Below, in pieces: positions 26,589-35,476 of a stretch of 64,000 bases of DNA (the stretch's first letter is position 1; every line of letters begins with the position of its first letter). The notes beneath the pieces were generated by a model. That model had not been told where the DNA came from and ran no database searches. It was given only the letters and a program-made list of their open reading frames with translations. Position numbers and translations under genes: made by a program. The DNA comes from Maribacter thermophilus (GTDB lineage Bacteria; Bacteroidota; Bacteroidia; Flavobacteriales; Flavobacteriaceae). The stretch spans positions 3,971,002 to 4,035,001 of the forward strand of contig NZ_LDAS01000001.1 in the NCBI RefSeq assembly GCF_001020565.1, in the 5' to 3' direction.

Positions 26589-29500
26589 TTACTTAATTTG
26601 GTCAATTGTCTGTAATCCGTTTGTTTTGAGCATAGAATTTATTTTTTTTGAATTACTTTCAATGGTGCTTTCCAGTTTGTTCAGGTGGGTATTAAGTTCG
26701 GCAGAGAGCTCATCGAATACCTTATATGCACCATCTGTTGGTCTGGCTTCTCCAGATTCTATACTTCTGCGAAGCGATGCCAACCTGTTGTTCAGCTTTA
26801 TCGGGAAATTCAAGGGGTCTTGGTTCGATTGGTTTTTTACTTGATACAGTTCTTCTTCTATTTCTGATAATTGGTTTACAAAAGAAGTGATGGTTTTCTC
26901 GTATTCCTTATCCGTGAACTTTGATCTATGATCCTTAAAAAAAGATTTTATCTTCCTTATTTTAATAACCGCTTCATTGGCCGCACTTGTCTTGGCCATT
27001 ATTTTGTTGGCCAATTCAAATTGTTCGTCCAAATCTGCTTTGGTTATACCTTTTAAGTTGGGGTCCATTTCAATGTCAAAGGAGTATGTTTTTTCATACT
27101 CGCCCGTCTTCATTTTTACTTTATAGGTTCCAATGGGCGCTTTAGGGCCCCTGCCGGGTCTTGCGCTCCAGATAATCATTCCTTCAAAAGTGGTCGCACC
27201 GGGATATCTTAAGTCCCAGGTAAAAGTATTTATACCTTTTGCCGTGGTGGGTTTCGATGATCCTCCGCGGCGCCATCTTGGTATATTGGGATCAACAGGG
27301 TATTCTGGTTTGCTTCCCGTAAAGGTATTGATCAATTTATCGTTGGCATCGTAAATTTCGAAAGTAATCGTGTCTTTTTGGTCTTTAAGATAATATTGGA
27401 CAACGGCATTGTTTATGCCCCTAATTGCATTGGCAGGTTTAAAAAGCACAGCTTCTTGAGAGTTCATTTCTGTGGTATATTGGCGCAGGGGCTGAATATC
27501 GTCCAATATCCAAAAGCCTCTTCCGTGTGTGCCTAAGACTACATCGTTATCTTTTATGACCAAATCTCGAACAGGAGTGTCCGGAAGTTTTAATTGTAAA
27601 CTTTGCCACAATTCACCATCGTTTATAGAGAAATAAACACCGTGTTCAGTGGCCAAAAATAAAAGGCCTTCCCTGACCGGATCTTCCCTGACCGCCCTGG
27701 CAAAATGACCGTCTGCTATTCCGTTTATGATTTTGGTCCATGTTTTACCATAATCGTGTGTCTTAAATACATAGGGCTGTCTGTCGTCTACCTGGTATCG
27801 GTTGGCGGCAACGTACAGAGTACCCGGGTTGTGGCGCGATTCGTCGATGATACTTACGCGAGAGAATTTGGGTAAATATTTAGGGGTGATATCTTTCCAG
27901 TTTTCTCCACCATCTCGAGTGATATGTATTTTGCCATCATCAGATCCTGCCCAAATAGTATTAATGTCGTGATAGGATGGAGCCAGTGCAAAAACGGTAG
28001 CGTATATTTCGGGCCCGTTCATGTCCATGGTAATCACTCCCCCTGTTTTGCCTAAAGTGGAGGGGTCTGCATAAGTAAGGTCTGGACTTATCTTTTGCCA
28101 AGATTGACCGTCGTCAGTAGTTTTCCAAACGTGTTGTGAACAGGTGTACATTACATTGGGGTCTTTGGGGGCAAACATAATAGGGAACGTCCACTGCCAA
28201 CGTTCGGGTAAGGCACTGGCAGGTTCTCCAGAAAAAAACCTGGGATATACCTGTATATCCCTAATTTGACCGTTGCTTCTGTCATAACGTGTTAGTAGGG
28301 CGCCTTGGCTACCTGCGTAAAAAATATCGGGATTTGTCGGGTGTTGGGTGATCCAACCACTTTCGCCGCCACCTACGGCATAGGCCCATCCATCGCCTTG
28401 TCCTCTTGCCTGCATGTGCTCCCACCCATCACTGGGTACAGCAATGGTACTATTGTCTTGTTGAGCTCCGGCTACATGATAAGGAACATCGCTTGTAGCC
28501 ATTACATGGTACAGTTGGGTGGTTATGTAATCTTCCTCTGTCCATGATTTTCCTCCATTGATACTTACGACACCACCACCATCATTGGAAGAAATCATAC
28601 GTTCGGGATTATTGGGGTCGATCCATAGGTCGTGGTTGTCACCATGCGGTACTTTTATTTCTGTATCGAAAGTTTTACCGCCATCGGTAGATTTCCAAAA
28701 ATTAACGTTGAGCCCATATACAGTTTCTTTATCTAGGGGATCGGCGTATATTCTAGAATAATAGAAGGCACGTTGTCTTAGCTTACGCTCATTATTGGTC
28801 AATTGCCATGTTTTACCTCCATCGTCCGACCGAAAAACACCACCTTCATTGGCTTCTATAATGGCCCATACGCGATTAGAATCTGCGGGCGATACCGTAA
28901 CGCCGATTTTGCCCAGTGGCCCCTCTGGCATACCTGGGTTTTTTGTGAGATCGTTCCATGTTTCGCCGCCATCGGTAGATTTCCATAGTTTACAATCGGG
29001 CCCGCCGCCCCACATTTTCCAGGCTTTTCTTTGAACTTGCCATGTGCTGGCGTATAACACTTTAGGGTTGTTTCGGTCTATAATCAAATCTACGGCACCG
29101 GCCTTATCGCTAACGTACAGAACTTTTTTCCATGTATTACCGCCATCGGTACTTTTGAATACCCCACGTTCTTCATTGTCTCCGTAGGGATGGCCAAGCG
29201 CGGCCACGTATACGATATCAGGGTCGGTAGGGTGAATTCGAATTCTAGATACGGCTTGTGTTTCTTTCAATCCTATATGTTTCCATGTTTTTCCTCCGTC
29301 GGAACTTTTGTAAACACCATCACCTTGTGTAATGCTGCCTCTAAGTTGAACTTCTCCCATACCAATGTAAACGATATCGGGGTTTGTTTCAGCAACGGCC
29401 ACTGCACCTACGGATGAACTGGTAATTTGTCCGTCAGTAACGGGAAACCATTCGTTGCCGCCGTCGGTGGTTTTCCATAGACCTCCTCCGGTAGCGCCAA

Positions 29501-29708
29501 AGTAATATTCATTTGGCCGACTGGGGCTGCCTGCGGAGGCAAGGGATCGCCCACCCCTTATGGGGCCAATATTTCTCCATTTAAGGTTTTTGTAAAAGGC
29601 TTCATCAATAGGGGTAACAGTTGCAGAATTGTTGGATGTGTCCTGCCCGTAGATACCATACATGGATAGAATGCCGAAAATAAAGAAAGATAAAAATTTA
29701 GTTTTCAT
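26589..29708 (-). CDS. Large secreted BNR-repeat (sortilin-like) protein
   Basis: 1039 aa with a Sec signal peptide (MKTKFLSFFIFGILSMYGIYGQ). About eleven Asp-box/BNR repeats of the form S-x-DGG-x-TW (KTTDGGNEW, KSSDGGKTW, KSTDGGNTW, RSDDGGKTW, ITRDGGENW, KTHDYGKTW) run from about 80 to 700, building VPS10/sortilin-like beta propellers. A beta domain follows (about 760-880), then a helical C-terminal part with long heptad-like stretches. No type IX C-terminal sorting domain at the end (LQTIDQIK). Homologues are common in Bacteroidota under names such as glycosyl hydrolase, but no catalytic site is evident, so I give no activity. Confidence 0.85.
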   Translation of the reverse strand: MKTKFLSFFIFGILSMYGIYGQDTSNNSATVTPIDEAFYKNLKWRNIGPIRGGRSLASAGSPSRPNEYYFGATGGGLWKTTDGGNEWFPVTDGQITSSSVGAVAVAETNPDIVYIGMGEVQLRGSITQGDGVYKSSDGGKTWKHIGLKETQAVSRIRIHPTDPDIVYVAALGHPYGDNEERGVFKSTDGGNTWKKVLYVSDKAGAVDLIIDRNNPKVLYASTWQVQRKAWKMWGGGPDCKLWKSTDGGETWNDLTKNPGMPEGPLGKIGVTVSPADSNRVWAIIEANEGGVFRSDDGGKTWQLTNNERKLRQRAFYYSRIYADPLDKETVYGLNVNFWKSTDGGKTFDTEIKVPHGDNHDLWIDPNNPERMISSNDGGGVVSINGGKSWTEEDYITTQLYHVMATSDVPYHVAGAQQDNSTIAVPSDGWEHMQARGQGDGWAYAVGGGESGWITQHPTNPDIFYAGSQGALLTRYDRSNGQIRDIQVYPRFFSGEPASALPERWQWTFPIMFAPKDPNVMYTCSQHVWKTTDDGQSWQKISPDLTYADPSTLGKTGGVITMDMNGPEIYATVFALAPSYHDINTIWAGSDDGKIHITRDGGENWKDITPKYLPKFSRVSIIDESRHNPGTLYVAANRYQVDDRQPYVFKTHDYGKTWTKIINGIADGHFARAVREDPVREGLLFLATEHGVYFSINDGELWQSLQLKLPDTPVRDLVIKDNDVVLGTHGRGFWILDDIQPLRQYTTEMNSQEAVLFKPANAIRGINNAVVQYYLKDQKDTITFEIYDANDKLINTFTGSKPEYPVDPNIPRWRRGGSSKPTTAKGINTFTWDLRYPGATTFEGMIIWSARPGRGPKAPIGTYKVKMKTGEYEKTYSFDIEMDPNLKGITKADLDEQFELANKIMAKTSAANEAVIKIRKIKSFFKDHRSKFTDKEYEKTITSFVNQLSEIEEELYQVKNQSNQDPLNFPIKLNNRLASLRRSIESGEARPTDGAYKVFDELSAELNTHLNKLESTIESNSKKINSMLKTNGLQTIDQIK

Positions 29709-29984
29709 GTAATAGTTGTTTGGTGGTCGGTTAAAGATATCTGTCTGAAAATAATAATTTAATAGATCATTTGTAAAGGGGGGCGTAATTTTAACGCACT
29801 GTAATTTAGGTTAATAAAGTAGTTGTATTTATAGCGTCGTCTTTTAGTGATAATCTTAAAAAGTGGTGTGTATTTTATCAATTTTGTAAATGTTAAAAGT
29901 TGTACCGAATAAGAATTTTTTTCTGTTGATCACAGTGCTGTTCGCAATTGGTAATTTGAATATTGAGAAAATATGTTTTGGTGT

Positions 29985-32621
29985 TTACCTGTATATTTCA
30001 TGGTTTTCATCTCCCCCGGCAATGATATAGGCAAATAGGTCTAAAACCTCTTTTTCATTCAGTCTATTTAGTAATCCTGGGGGCATGGGTGAAATTGGTG
30101 ACACTTCTTTTTTTACAATGTTGTTTTTGGCCAAGGTTACCGTGTAGCTTTCATTAAAGGGATTTGGCATTATCACGATAGAATCACCTGCATCCGACTT
30201 AATTCGCCCGGCAATTTTTTCATCGTTTTTTAAATGAAAGAGTGTATTCGCATATTGATCCGATATTTCATCGTTGGGACTGTAAATGGCGAACATAAGG
30301 TCATAGGTGCTAAATTTGGTATGGGCCTGTGTAAGGTCTGGTCCGGCAGCACCTCCTTCGCCCCTCATTCTATGGCAGAGAACGCAGGTCGCCGAGGCAA
30401 AGGCCCTTTTTCCGTCAGCTATTGTTCCGTTGTAAGAATCCAATCCGCCCCAGACAATATTGCCCATGTCATCACCAGAGTAATTTTTGCCTGGACCTTT
30501 GGGTTGTGGCAGGTCGGAAATGGCAGAGGTGGGGGAGTAAGAGCCAGATATTTCAGAATAATAGTCCCGGTCTTTGGCAGGTACATGGGTCAGGGCCCTC
30601 TGTCTTACATTTTCCATATATGCTTTAAAGCTCATGCCTCCTTTGCTACCCAATACGTCAAAATACCAAGAAAAGTATCGTTTTCTCAGTTCGTCCGTCC
30701 AACCTTTATCGGCATTACTTAAGAGAATACCGTAATAGATAGCTTCACTTGGGGGCATTTTAGAAATAACGTCCCTGATCAATGGACCATATTGCTCACT
30801 TCGTAAGGTGGCTTCTTCCGATAACATCTCTACCCCATCGGTAATAGTTTTTTGTTCTGTATGGTACTCCAATTGATCTACTAATTTTTCAATGATACCA
30901 TCGGCGTTCAAATACAATAAAAGTTGCCCCAGTTCTTTGGAAATGGCATTGTTCTTATGAGGGAACATGGGGTTTAATTTTTGTATGATGGCGGTACTTT
31001 CAGGTTTTACGGGGTGTCCCATTCTTATAAAGTTTAAGGCGTAGGCCCGTAAAAGGTCTATTTGTTTTTCGACAGGTAAAGTGTCGATGTTTAGTTGTTG
31101 TAGTTGGCCGAGTACTAGGGATTGTAATTCTTTGTTTCCTTGATGGCTCAGTGCAATGCTGGCTTCTATGGTTTTTGTGGCATCTGTTTCTTTTGAATAA
31201 CGATCCAACCAAGTTTCTACTGGTTGATGTTCCAGTACGATGCGGGAAGCATATCTAATAAAACGATCCTTGTTGTTTAAATGTTCCCAGGCGAGAGAAA
31301 TACCTTCTGGTGACACTGTTTCGTGAAATTGCTCTAACTGTTTACGCAGTGTAAGGGCTTTATTGGATATTTTGGTAGAAGTTGTTTCTGCTATATTTTC
31401 TGAACCATTATAGCTAAGACGATATAGGCGAGAGTCTAAACGACGACCGCCAGTGGCAAAATATAGATTGCCATCGTTTCCAGCGACCATATCTGTCAAG
31501 GGTAGGGGGGTGCCCGACAAAAATTCTTCCCTGTCGGCTATGTATGAGCTTCCGTTAGTCTTAAGGTCTATAAAATAAACGGTGCCAAAACTCCAGTCCA
31601 TAACCAGTAACCCGTTTTGATATTTTGATGGAAAATTAAGGTGAGAGGCGGCCAGTACGGCCGTAGGGGAGCCTTGTTCCAGATTATGTACCGCTGGCAG
31701 GTTATCGGGGTAATAGGCGGGCCATTTTCCCGATCCTGTACGCCATCCATATTCACTGCCACTGGTTACATGGCAAATACGGGTAGGCCTGTACCAGGGC
31801 ATACCAATGTCCCATTCCATATCGGCATCATAGGTAAACAATTCGCCATCGTTGTTAAATGCTATGTCAAACGGATTTCTATAACCGGCACTGATTAGTT
31901 GCCATGAAGTACCTGTTTCATCGAATTTGGCGATCCATCCTCCAGGTGCTTTTATGTTGTTTGCATGGCCTCTTGCGTCTAAATATGGTGTAAAAAGGTT
32001 GTCCTCGTTCCAGTTTGTCGGGATTAGGCTGTTTTCTTTTACGGTGTCGGGAATCAAGGTATGGTTACCTGCAATAAAGTAAATGTATTTGCCATCTGGA
32101 GATAGGGTGAGGCTATGTGGTCCGTGCTCTCCGCTCCCTTGAAGCTTCAACAACATTGTAACCTTATCCAATGTTCCATCTTGGTCAGAATCTGTTATTC
32201 TGTAGATACCGCTCCCTTTTTCTTTGTTATCGGGAATGTTGTCGTCCCAATTTTTGTTTACCGCTACATATAGGCTATTAAAGGCCCAAAGAAGCCCATG
32301 TGCTTCGCCAATCTCCAAATTCAAAGGTTGAACGTCTTTAGATTCGATGGTTTCACCTTTTTTTGGGGTGTTAAATTGATAAATGTTTCCGTATTGGTCA
32401 CAGGCGTACATTTGATTATTATCGCCTTGTGCCATGGCGACCCAAGAACCTTGGTCGTTTTGGCTTGGATGATAGATTTCTTCCAGAACAAAACCTTCGG
32501 GAATTGAAAACGAGATTTCGTTATTGGGTTCTTTGTTGGGTTTTTCTTTATTATCTTGACATGATAAGAAGAACAAAATTAGGACTACGGCAGAGGTAGT
32601 ATGTAAAATATTTTGGTACAT
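29985..32621 (-). CDS. Propeller and cytochrome c lipoprotein
   Basis: 878 aa. Signal ending LILFFLSCQDN, a plausible lipobox. An N-terminal six-bladed propeller region of sugar-dehydrogenase type (about 40-400; GSGIYRITDSDQDG, GPHSLTLSPDGKYIYF, GYRNPFDIAFNNDGELFTYD), a helical-repeat middle, and a C-terminal cytochrome domain with CVLCH at 746-750 and a likely axial Met in SPMPPGLLN near 846. This resembles the membrane-bound dehydrogenase-like proteins with a haem-binding domain found in Bacteroidota and Planctomycetes. Probably a periplasmic or outer-membrane oxidoreductase; substrate unknown. CAAACTTA (32649-32656) is a candidate -7 box. Confidence 0.8.
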   Translation of the reverse strand: MYQNILHTTSAVVLILFFLSCQDNKEKPNKEPNNEISFSIPEGFVLEEIYHPSQNDQGSWVAMAQGDNNQMYACDQYGNIYQFNTPKKGETIESKDVQPLNLEIGEAHGLLWAFNSLYVAVNKNWDDNIPDNKEKGSGIYRITDSDQDGTLDKVTMLLKLQGSGEHGPHSLTLSPDGKYIYFIAGNHTLIPDTVKENSLIPTNWNEDNLFTPYLDARGHANNIKAPGGWIAKFDETGTSWQLISAGYRNPFDIAFNNDGELFTYDADMEWDIGMPWYRPTRICHVTSGSEYGWRTGSGKWPAYYPDNLPAVHNLEQGSPTAVLAASHLNFPSKYQNGLLVMDWSFGTVYFIDLKTNGSSYIADREEFLSGTPLPLTDMVAGNDGNLYFATGGRRLDSRLYRLSYNGSENIAETTSTKISNKALTLRKQLEQFHETVSPEGISLAWEHLNNKDRFIRYASRIVLEHQPVETWLDRYSKETDATKTIEASIALSHQGNKELQSLVLGQLQQLNIDTLPVEKQIDLLRAYALNFIRMGHPVKPESTAIIQKLNPMFPHKNNAISKELGQLLLYLNADGIIEKLVDQLEYHTEQKTITDGVEMLSEEATLRSEQYGPLIRDVISKMPPSEAIYYGILLSNADKGWTDELRKRYFSWYFDVLGSKGGMSFKAYMENVRQRALTHVPAKDRDYYSEISGSYSPTSAISDLPQPKGPGKNYSGDDMGNIVWGGLDSYNGTIADGKRAFASATCVLCHRMRGEGGAAGPDLTQAHTKFSTYDLMFAIYSPNDEISDQYANTLFHLKNDEKIAGRIKSDAGDSIVIMPNPFNESYTVTLAKNNIVKKEVSPISPMPPGLLNRLNEKEVLDLFAYIIAGGDENHEIYR

Positions 32622-32668
32622 TGGGTTGGTCTTTATCTCTTAAAGATACAAACTTACCCGATTGATTT

Positions 32669-33121
32669 TCAGCTTAATTGACGAAGTCCTTCATAAAGTA
32701 CGGTGCTCACGGCATTAGAGAGGTTTAGGCTTCTTATGTGAGGGCTGTATAACGGAATCTTGGCTGTTTGATTACTATTTTGTTCTAATAGAAACTTGGG
32801 CAGACCTACCGATTCTTTTCCGAAAACAAGATACATGTCGTCTTTAAATTCAATATCCCAATGGGTCTTTTTGGCCGAGGAGGAAAAGAAAACCATTTTT
32901 TTGTTCTGGTGCTCTTTAAAAAAAGTCTCTTGGTTTTCGTATTCCAATACATTTAAGTGCTGCCAATAATCTAGGCCGGCACGTTTTAAACGCTTATCGG
33001 TAATTTCGAAACCATAAGGCTTTACCAGGTGTAGGGTGGATCCGGTGGCCAAGGCCAATCTGCCTATGTTACCCGTATTGTTCGGAATCTCGGGTTCTAT
33101 GAGAACAATGTTAAAGCCCAT
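32669..33121 (-). CDS. trmL: tRNA (cytidine/uridine-2'-O-)-methyltransferase TrmL
   Basis: 150-aa SPOUT (trefoil-knot) methyltransferase acting on the wobble base of tRNA-Leu species in characterised members. IEPEIPNNTGNIGRLALATG (9-28), LVFGKESVGLP and the knot segment IRSLNLSNAVSTVLYE near the end are all present; length is normal for this minimal family. Start shares a base with the stop of the upstream gene (TAATG). Confidence 0.94.
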   Translation of the reverse strand: MGFNIVLIEPEIPNNTGNIGRLALATGSTLHLVKPYGFEITDKRLKRAGLDYWQHLNVLEYENQETFFKEHQNKKMVFFSSSAKKTHWDIEFKDDMYLVFGKESVGLPKFLLEQNSNQTAKIPLYSPHIRSLNLSNAVSTVLYEGLRQLS

Positions 33122-33363
33122 TAATTTTTAGGTAATGATTTTAAATAGAGCGCTTCTACCTTTGAACGGGCCCAAGGGGTTCTTCTTAAAAATTTTAAAC
33201 TGGATTTTATAGAAGGATTACTTTTAAAACAATTGATGTTTATTTTGCTTGCCAGCTCTTCCCAAGTGTATTTTTCCGTTAATTGTTCTAATATGTCCAC
33301 TAATTTTACACCATGTAACGGATTGTTAGGTTGTGTCTTGGGCGATTTTTTTTCAGGTTCCAT
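33121..33363 (-). CDS. VF530-like small DNA-binding family protein
   Basis: 80 aa, with [56 protein letters not shown]: the whole VF530/DUF2132 pattern. The family was named from a Vibrio structure and is suggested, not proven, to bind DNA. Translationally coupled to trmL by a one-base TAATG overlap. Confidence 0.85.
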   Translation of the reverse strand: MEPEKKSPKTQPNNPLHGVKLVDILEQLTEKYTWEELASKININCFKSNPSIKSSLKFLRRTPWARSKVEALYLKSLPKN

Positions 33364-33383
33364 AAGAAGGCTTTTTCTAAATA

Positions 33384-33408
33384 CCTATAATGTGTTTTTT
33401 ATTATAGG
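33384..33408. promoter_or_regulatory. Inverted repeat upstream of the VF530-like gene
   Basis: Perfect 8-bp repeat CCTATAAT / ATTATAGG around a nine-base loop GTGTTTTTT, 21 bases before the start codon. Could be an operator or a leader hairpin; the T-run is inside the loop, so it is not a terminator. Confidence 0.3.
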
Positions 33409-33527
33409 CATTTGCCGTACTTGTCATAAGGTGACTAGAAAGCTATAGGTTTTGTGCTTTCAAAGATAAATTAATATTGGGAATATAGTTTAGTTTCTCA
33501 GTGCCTTGCGGTAATGGCCGTAAAAGT

Positions 33528-33914
33528 CTATTGAGGTTTAAGATTTTGGTTTATTTCTTTTAAGATTTTAAGTATTTCGTCTTTTGAATATAGGGATTCG
33601 ATAACCGTTTTAAAAATAACATCTTTCATTAACTCCTCTTTGTTATCCGCAATATAACCCGCTAAATCCCGAACGTCCATTTCATCAATTTTGTTTTTGT
33701 TGAAGGGCTTGGTAGGTAGTTTTATTCTTGATTCTTCATTGATCTTATCTAGGTTCCCAAGTTTCAACCTATATAGTTTGGCTTTAGATTTTGGAATGTT
33801 GTTCGAGTTCTCATGTGCGTTTATGGTCTTACGTGTAACACCTATAATTTCGGCAAGTTGTTTTTGTGTGTAACCATTTTTTAGCCTTAGCTGTCTTAAT
33901 TCTTCTCCGGTCAT
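33528..33914 (-). CDS. XRE-family transcriptional regulator
   Basis: 128 aa. Helix-turn-helix at residues 4-60 (LRQLRLKNGYTQKQLAEIIGVTRKTINAHENSN), then a helical C-terminal half with many Asp, Glu and Lys, likely for dimerisation. No partner toxin or phage gene lies nearby, so it is probably a stand-alone regulator. The frame contains no metal or ligand motif. An imperfect inverted repeat covers the region just upstream of its start. Confidence 0.8.
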   Translation of the reverse strand: MTGEELRQLRLKNGYTQKQLAEIIGVTRKTINAHENSNNIPKSKAKLYRLKLGNLDKINEESRIKLPTKPFNKNKIDEMDVRDLAGYIADNKEELMKDVIFKTVIESLYSKDEILKILKEINQNLKPQ

Positions 33915-34453
33915 TTTATTTTTTGTGTTACGTTTTTGATGTGTTCTGTTTTTATGGTAACAAAAAAAGGAACGGTAATTTACGCATTATGTTCAAATAA
34001 GAAAAGAGTGTTCAAGTACAGGTTGTAGGTGCTAATGTTCTTAAAAAGATGGGGTTATCTGGTAATAGCTATATTAATTTAAGCTGATGATGACAGGTTT
34101 AAAAACCGGTAAATAATAGTGGGTGTAACTAGGCTTGTACAGTATACATACCAACCTTTTTTAATAATCTTTGAAAGCTTTTATTCAGATCGTTTAAACC
34201 AAGAACCTTCAAAGCCAGTAACGATGCCATTGCTGTGTTTTTTTTCGCATTGAAAAGTGTTCGTTAAAGTGTTCGTTTAGATGTAAAGCCTTGTGTTTAT
34301 TGGTGGTATAAATGAAAAAACTCCGGTAATCAGCCGGAGTTTATTCATCAATCAAAAAACGAACAGTCATGATAAACTGTTGTTACCGATAAAATTACAA
34401 CTAATATGCCAAAATTCCAATTTAGGGAATATTTAACGTGTAATTTTTACTAG
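33915..34453. other. 539-base gene-free stretch between the XRE gene and rpoD
   Basis: No supported gene. Contents: an inverted repeat with arms at 33920-33932 (ending GTTAC) and 33958-33969 (GTAACAAA) next to the XRE start; a tandem 12-mer AAAGTGTTCGTT repeated twice without a gap (34254-34277); AACGAACA, the complement of the repeat's TGTTCGTT core, at 34358-34365; a small hairpin AACAGT/ACTGTT (34362-34381); and the rpoD terminator. An sRNA is possible but I cannot support one. Confidence 0.5.
34315..34341 (-). terminator. Terminator of rpoD
   Basis: AACTCCGG / CCGGAGTT stem with loop TAATCAG. On the minus strand it is followed by a T-run, so it ends rpoD transcription about 110 bases after the stop codon. 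Confidence 0.75.
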
Positions 34454-35317
34454 TTACCCAAGATATGTTTTCAATATCTTGCTTCTAGATGTGTGTTTTA
34501 GCCTTCTGATTGCTTTTTCTTTAATTTGGCGAACTCTTTCCCTTGTAAGGTCAAAAGTTTCTCCTATTTCTTCCAATGTCATGGAATGTTGACCTGCAAG
34601 TCCGAAATACAATCTTATAACGTCCGCTTCTCTAGGAGTTAAAGTTTCAAGGGCACGTTCTATTTCTGTACGTAACGACTCGTGCAACAATTCCCTATCT
34701 GGATTTGGAGACTCGCCACTACGCAATACATCATAAAGGTTAGAATCTTCACCGTCGATCAATGGGGCATCCATAGATACATGTCGACCCGAGTTCTTCA
34801 ATGATTGTTTTACGTCTTCTACCGTCATGTCCAATTCCTTGGCGATCTCTTCCGCAGAAGGTATACGCTCATGGGCTTGCTCCAAGAAGGCAAATGTTTT
34901 GTTGATCTTGTTTATAGATCCAATTTTGTTCAAAGGCAAACGAACAATACGGGATTGCTCTGCCAATGCCTGTAAAATAGATTGACGGATCCACCATACG
35001 GCGTAGGAGATAAACTTAAATCCCCGCGTTTCGTCAAAACGCTGTGCAGCTTTGATAAGACCAAGGTTTCCCTCGTTTATCAAATCCGGTAAAGTAAGTC
35101 CTTGGTTTTGGTACTGTTTAGCTACCGATACCACGAATCGGAGGTTGGCTTTTGTAAGTTTTTCAAGAGCGATCTGGTCGCCTGCCTTGATGCGTTGTGC
35201 CAACTCTACTTCTTCATCAGCGGTAATCAAATCTACTTTTCCAATTTCTTGTAAGTACTTGTCCAAAGATGCGGTCTCCCTGTTGGTGACCTGTTTAGTA
35301 ATCTTAAGCTGTCTCAT
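34454..35317 (-). CDS. rpoD: Primary sigma factor RpoD/SigA (short Bacteroidota type)
   Basis: 287 aa. Region 1.2 ([28 protein letters not shown]), region 2 with [38 protein letters not shown] and [20 protein letters not shown], region 3 and region 4.2 ([28 protein letters not shown]). Region 1.1 is missing, as usual for the phylum; it recognises TTG / TAnnTTTG promoters like those seen in this window. Stands alone with its own terminator. Confidence 0.96.
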   Translation of the reverse strand: MRQLKITKQVTNRETASLDKYLQEIGKVDLITADEEVELAQRIKAGDQIALEKLTKANLRFVVSVAKQYQNQGLTLPDLINEGNLGLIKAAQRFDETRGFKFISYAVWWIRQSILQALAEQSRIVRLPLNKIGSINKINKTFAFLEQAHERIPSAEEIAKELDMTVEDVKQSLKNSGRHVSMDAPLIDGEDSNLYDVLRSGESPNPDRELLHESLRTEIERALETLTPREADVIRLYFGLAGQHSMTLEEIGETFDLTRERVRQIKEKAIRRLKHTSRSKILKTYLG

Positions 35318-35424
35318 TAATCTAAATTAAGTTCAATCTGCATAGACTGCATATACTTATACGTTGAAATCTTTGAAATGTTACAAACGCGGTGAAAAAA
35401 AATGTTTTTTCCGTTGAAATACAT

Positions 35425-35460
35425 AAAAAAAGCCCCAACTTAATTGTTGGGGCTTTTATT
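35425..35460 (-). terminator. Terminator of pnp
   Basis: AAAAGCCCCAAC / GTTGGGGCTTTT with loop TTAATT and further A/T runs on both sides, 16 bases after the pnp stop on the minus strand. Confidence 0.88.
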
Positions 35461-35476
35461 TTTGCCAAAAGATATA

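Noticed and set aside
26589..29708. T9SS-dependent secretion of the BNR protein
   Set aside because: The C-terminus lacks the conserved sorting-domain motifs and is helical; only a Sec signal is visible.
30234..30722. 162-residue plus-strand frame inside the propeller-cytochrome gene
   Set aside because: Antisense to the cytochrome domain, which has a verified CxxCH and normal codon use; no family resemblance.
34254..34277. Tandem 12-mer as the start of a CRISPR array
   Set aside because: Only two copies, no spacers, unit too short, and no cas gene in the window.
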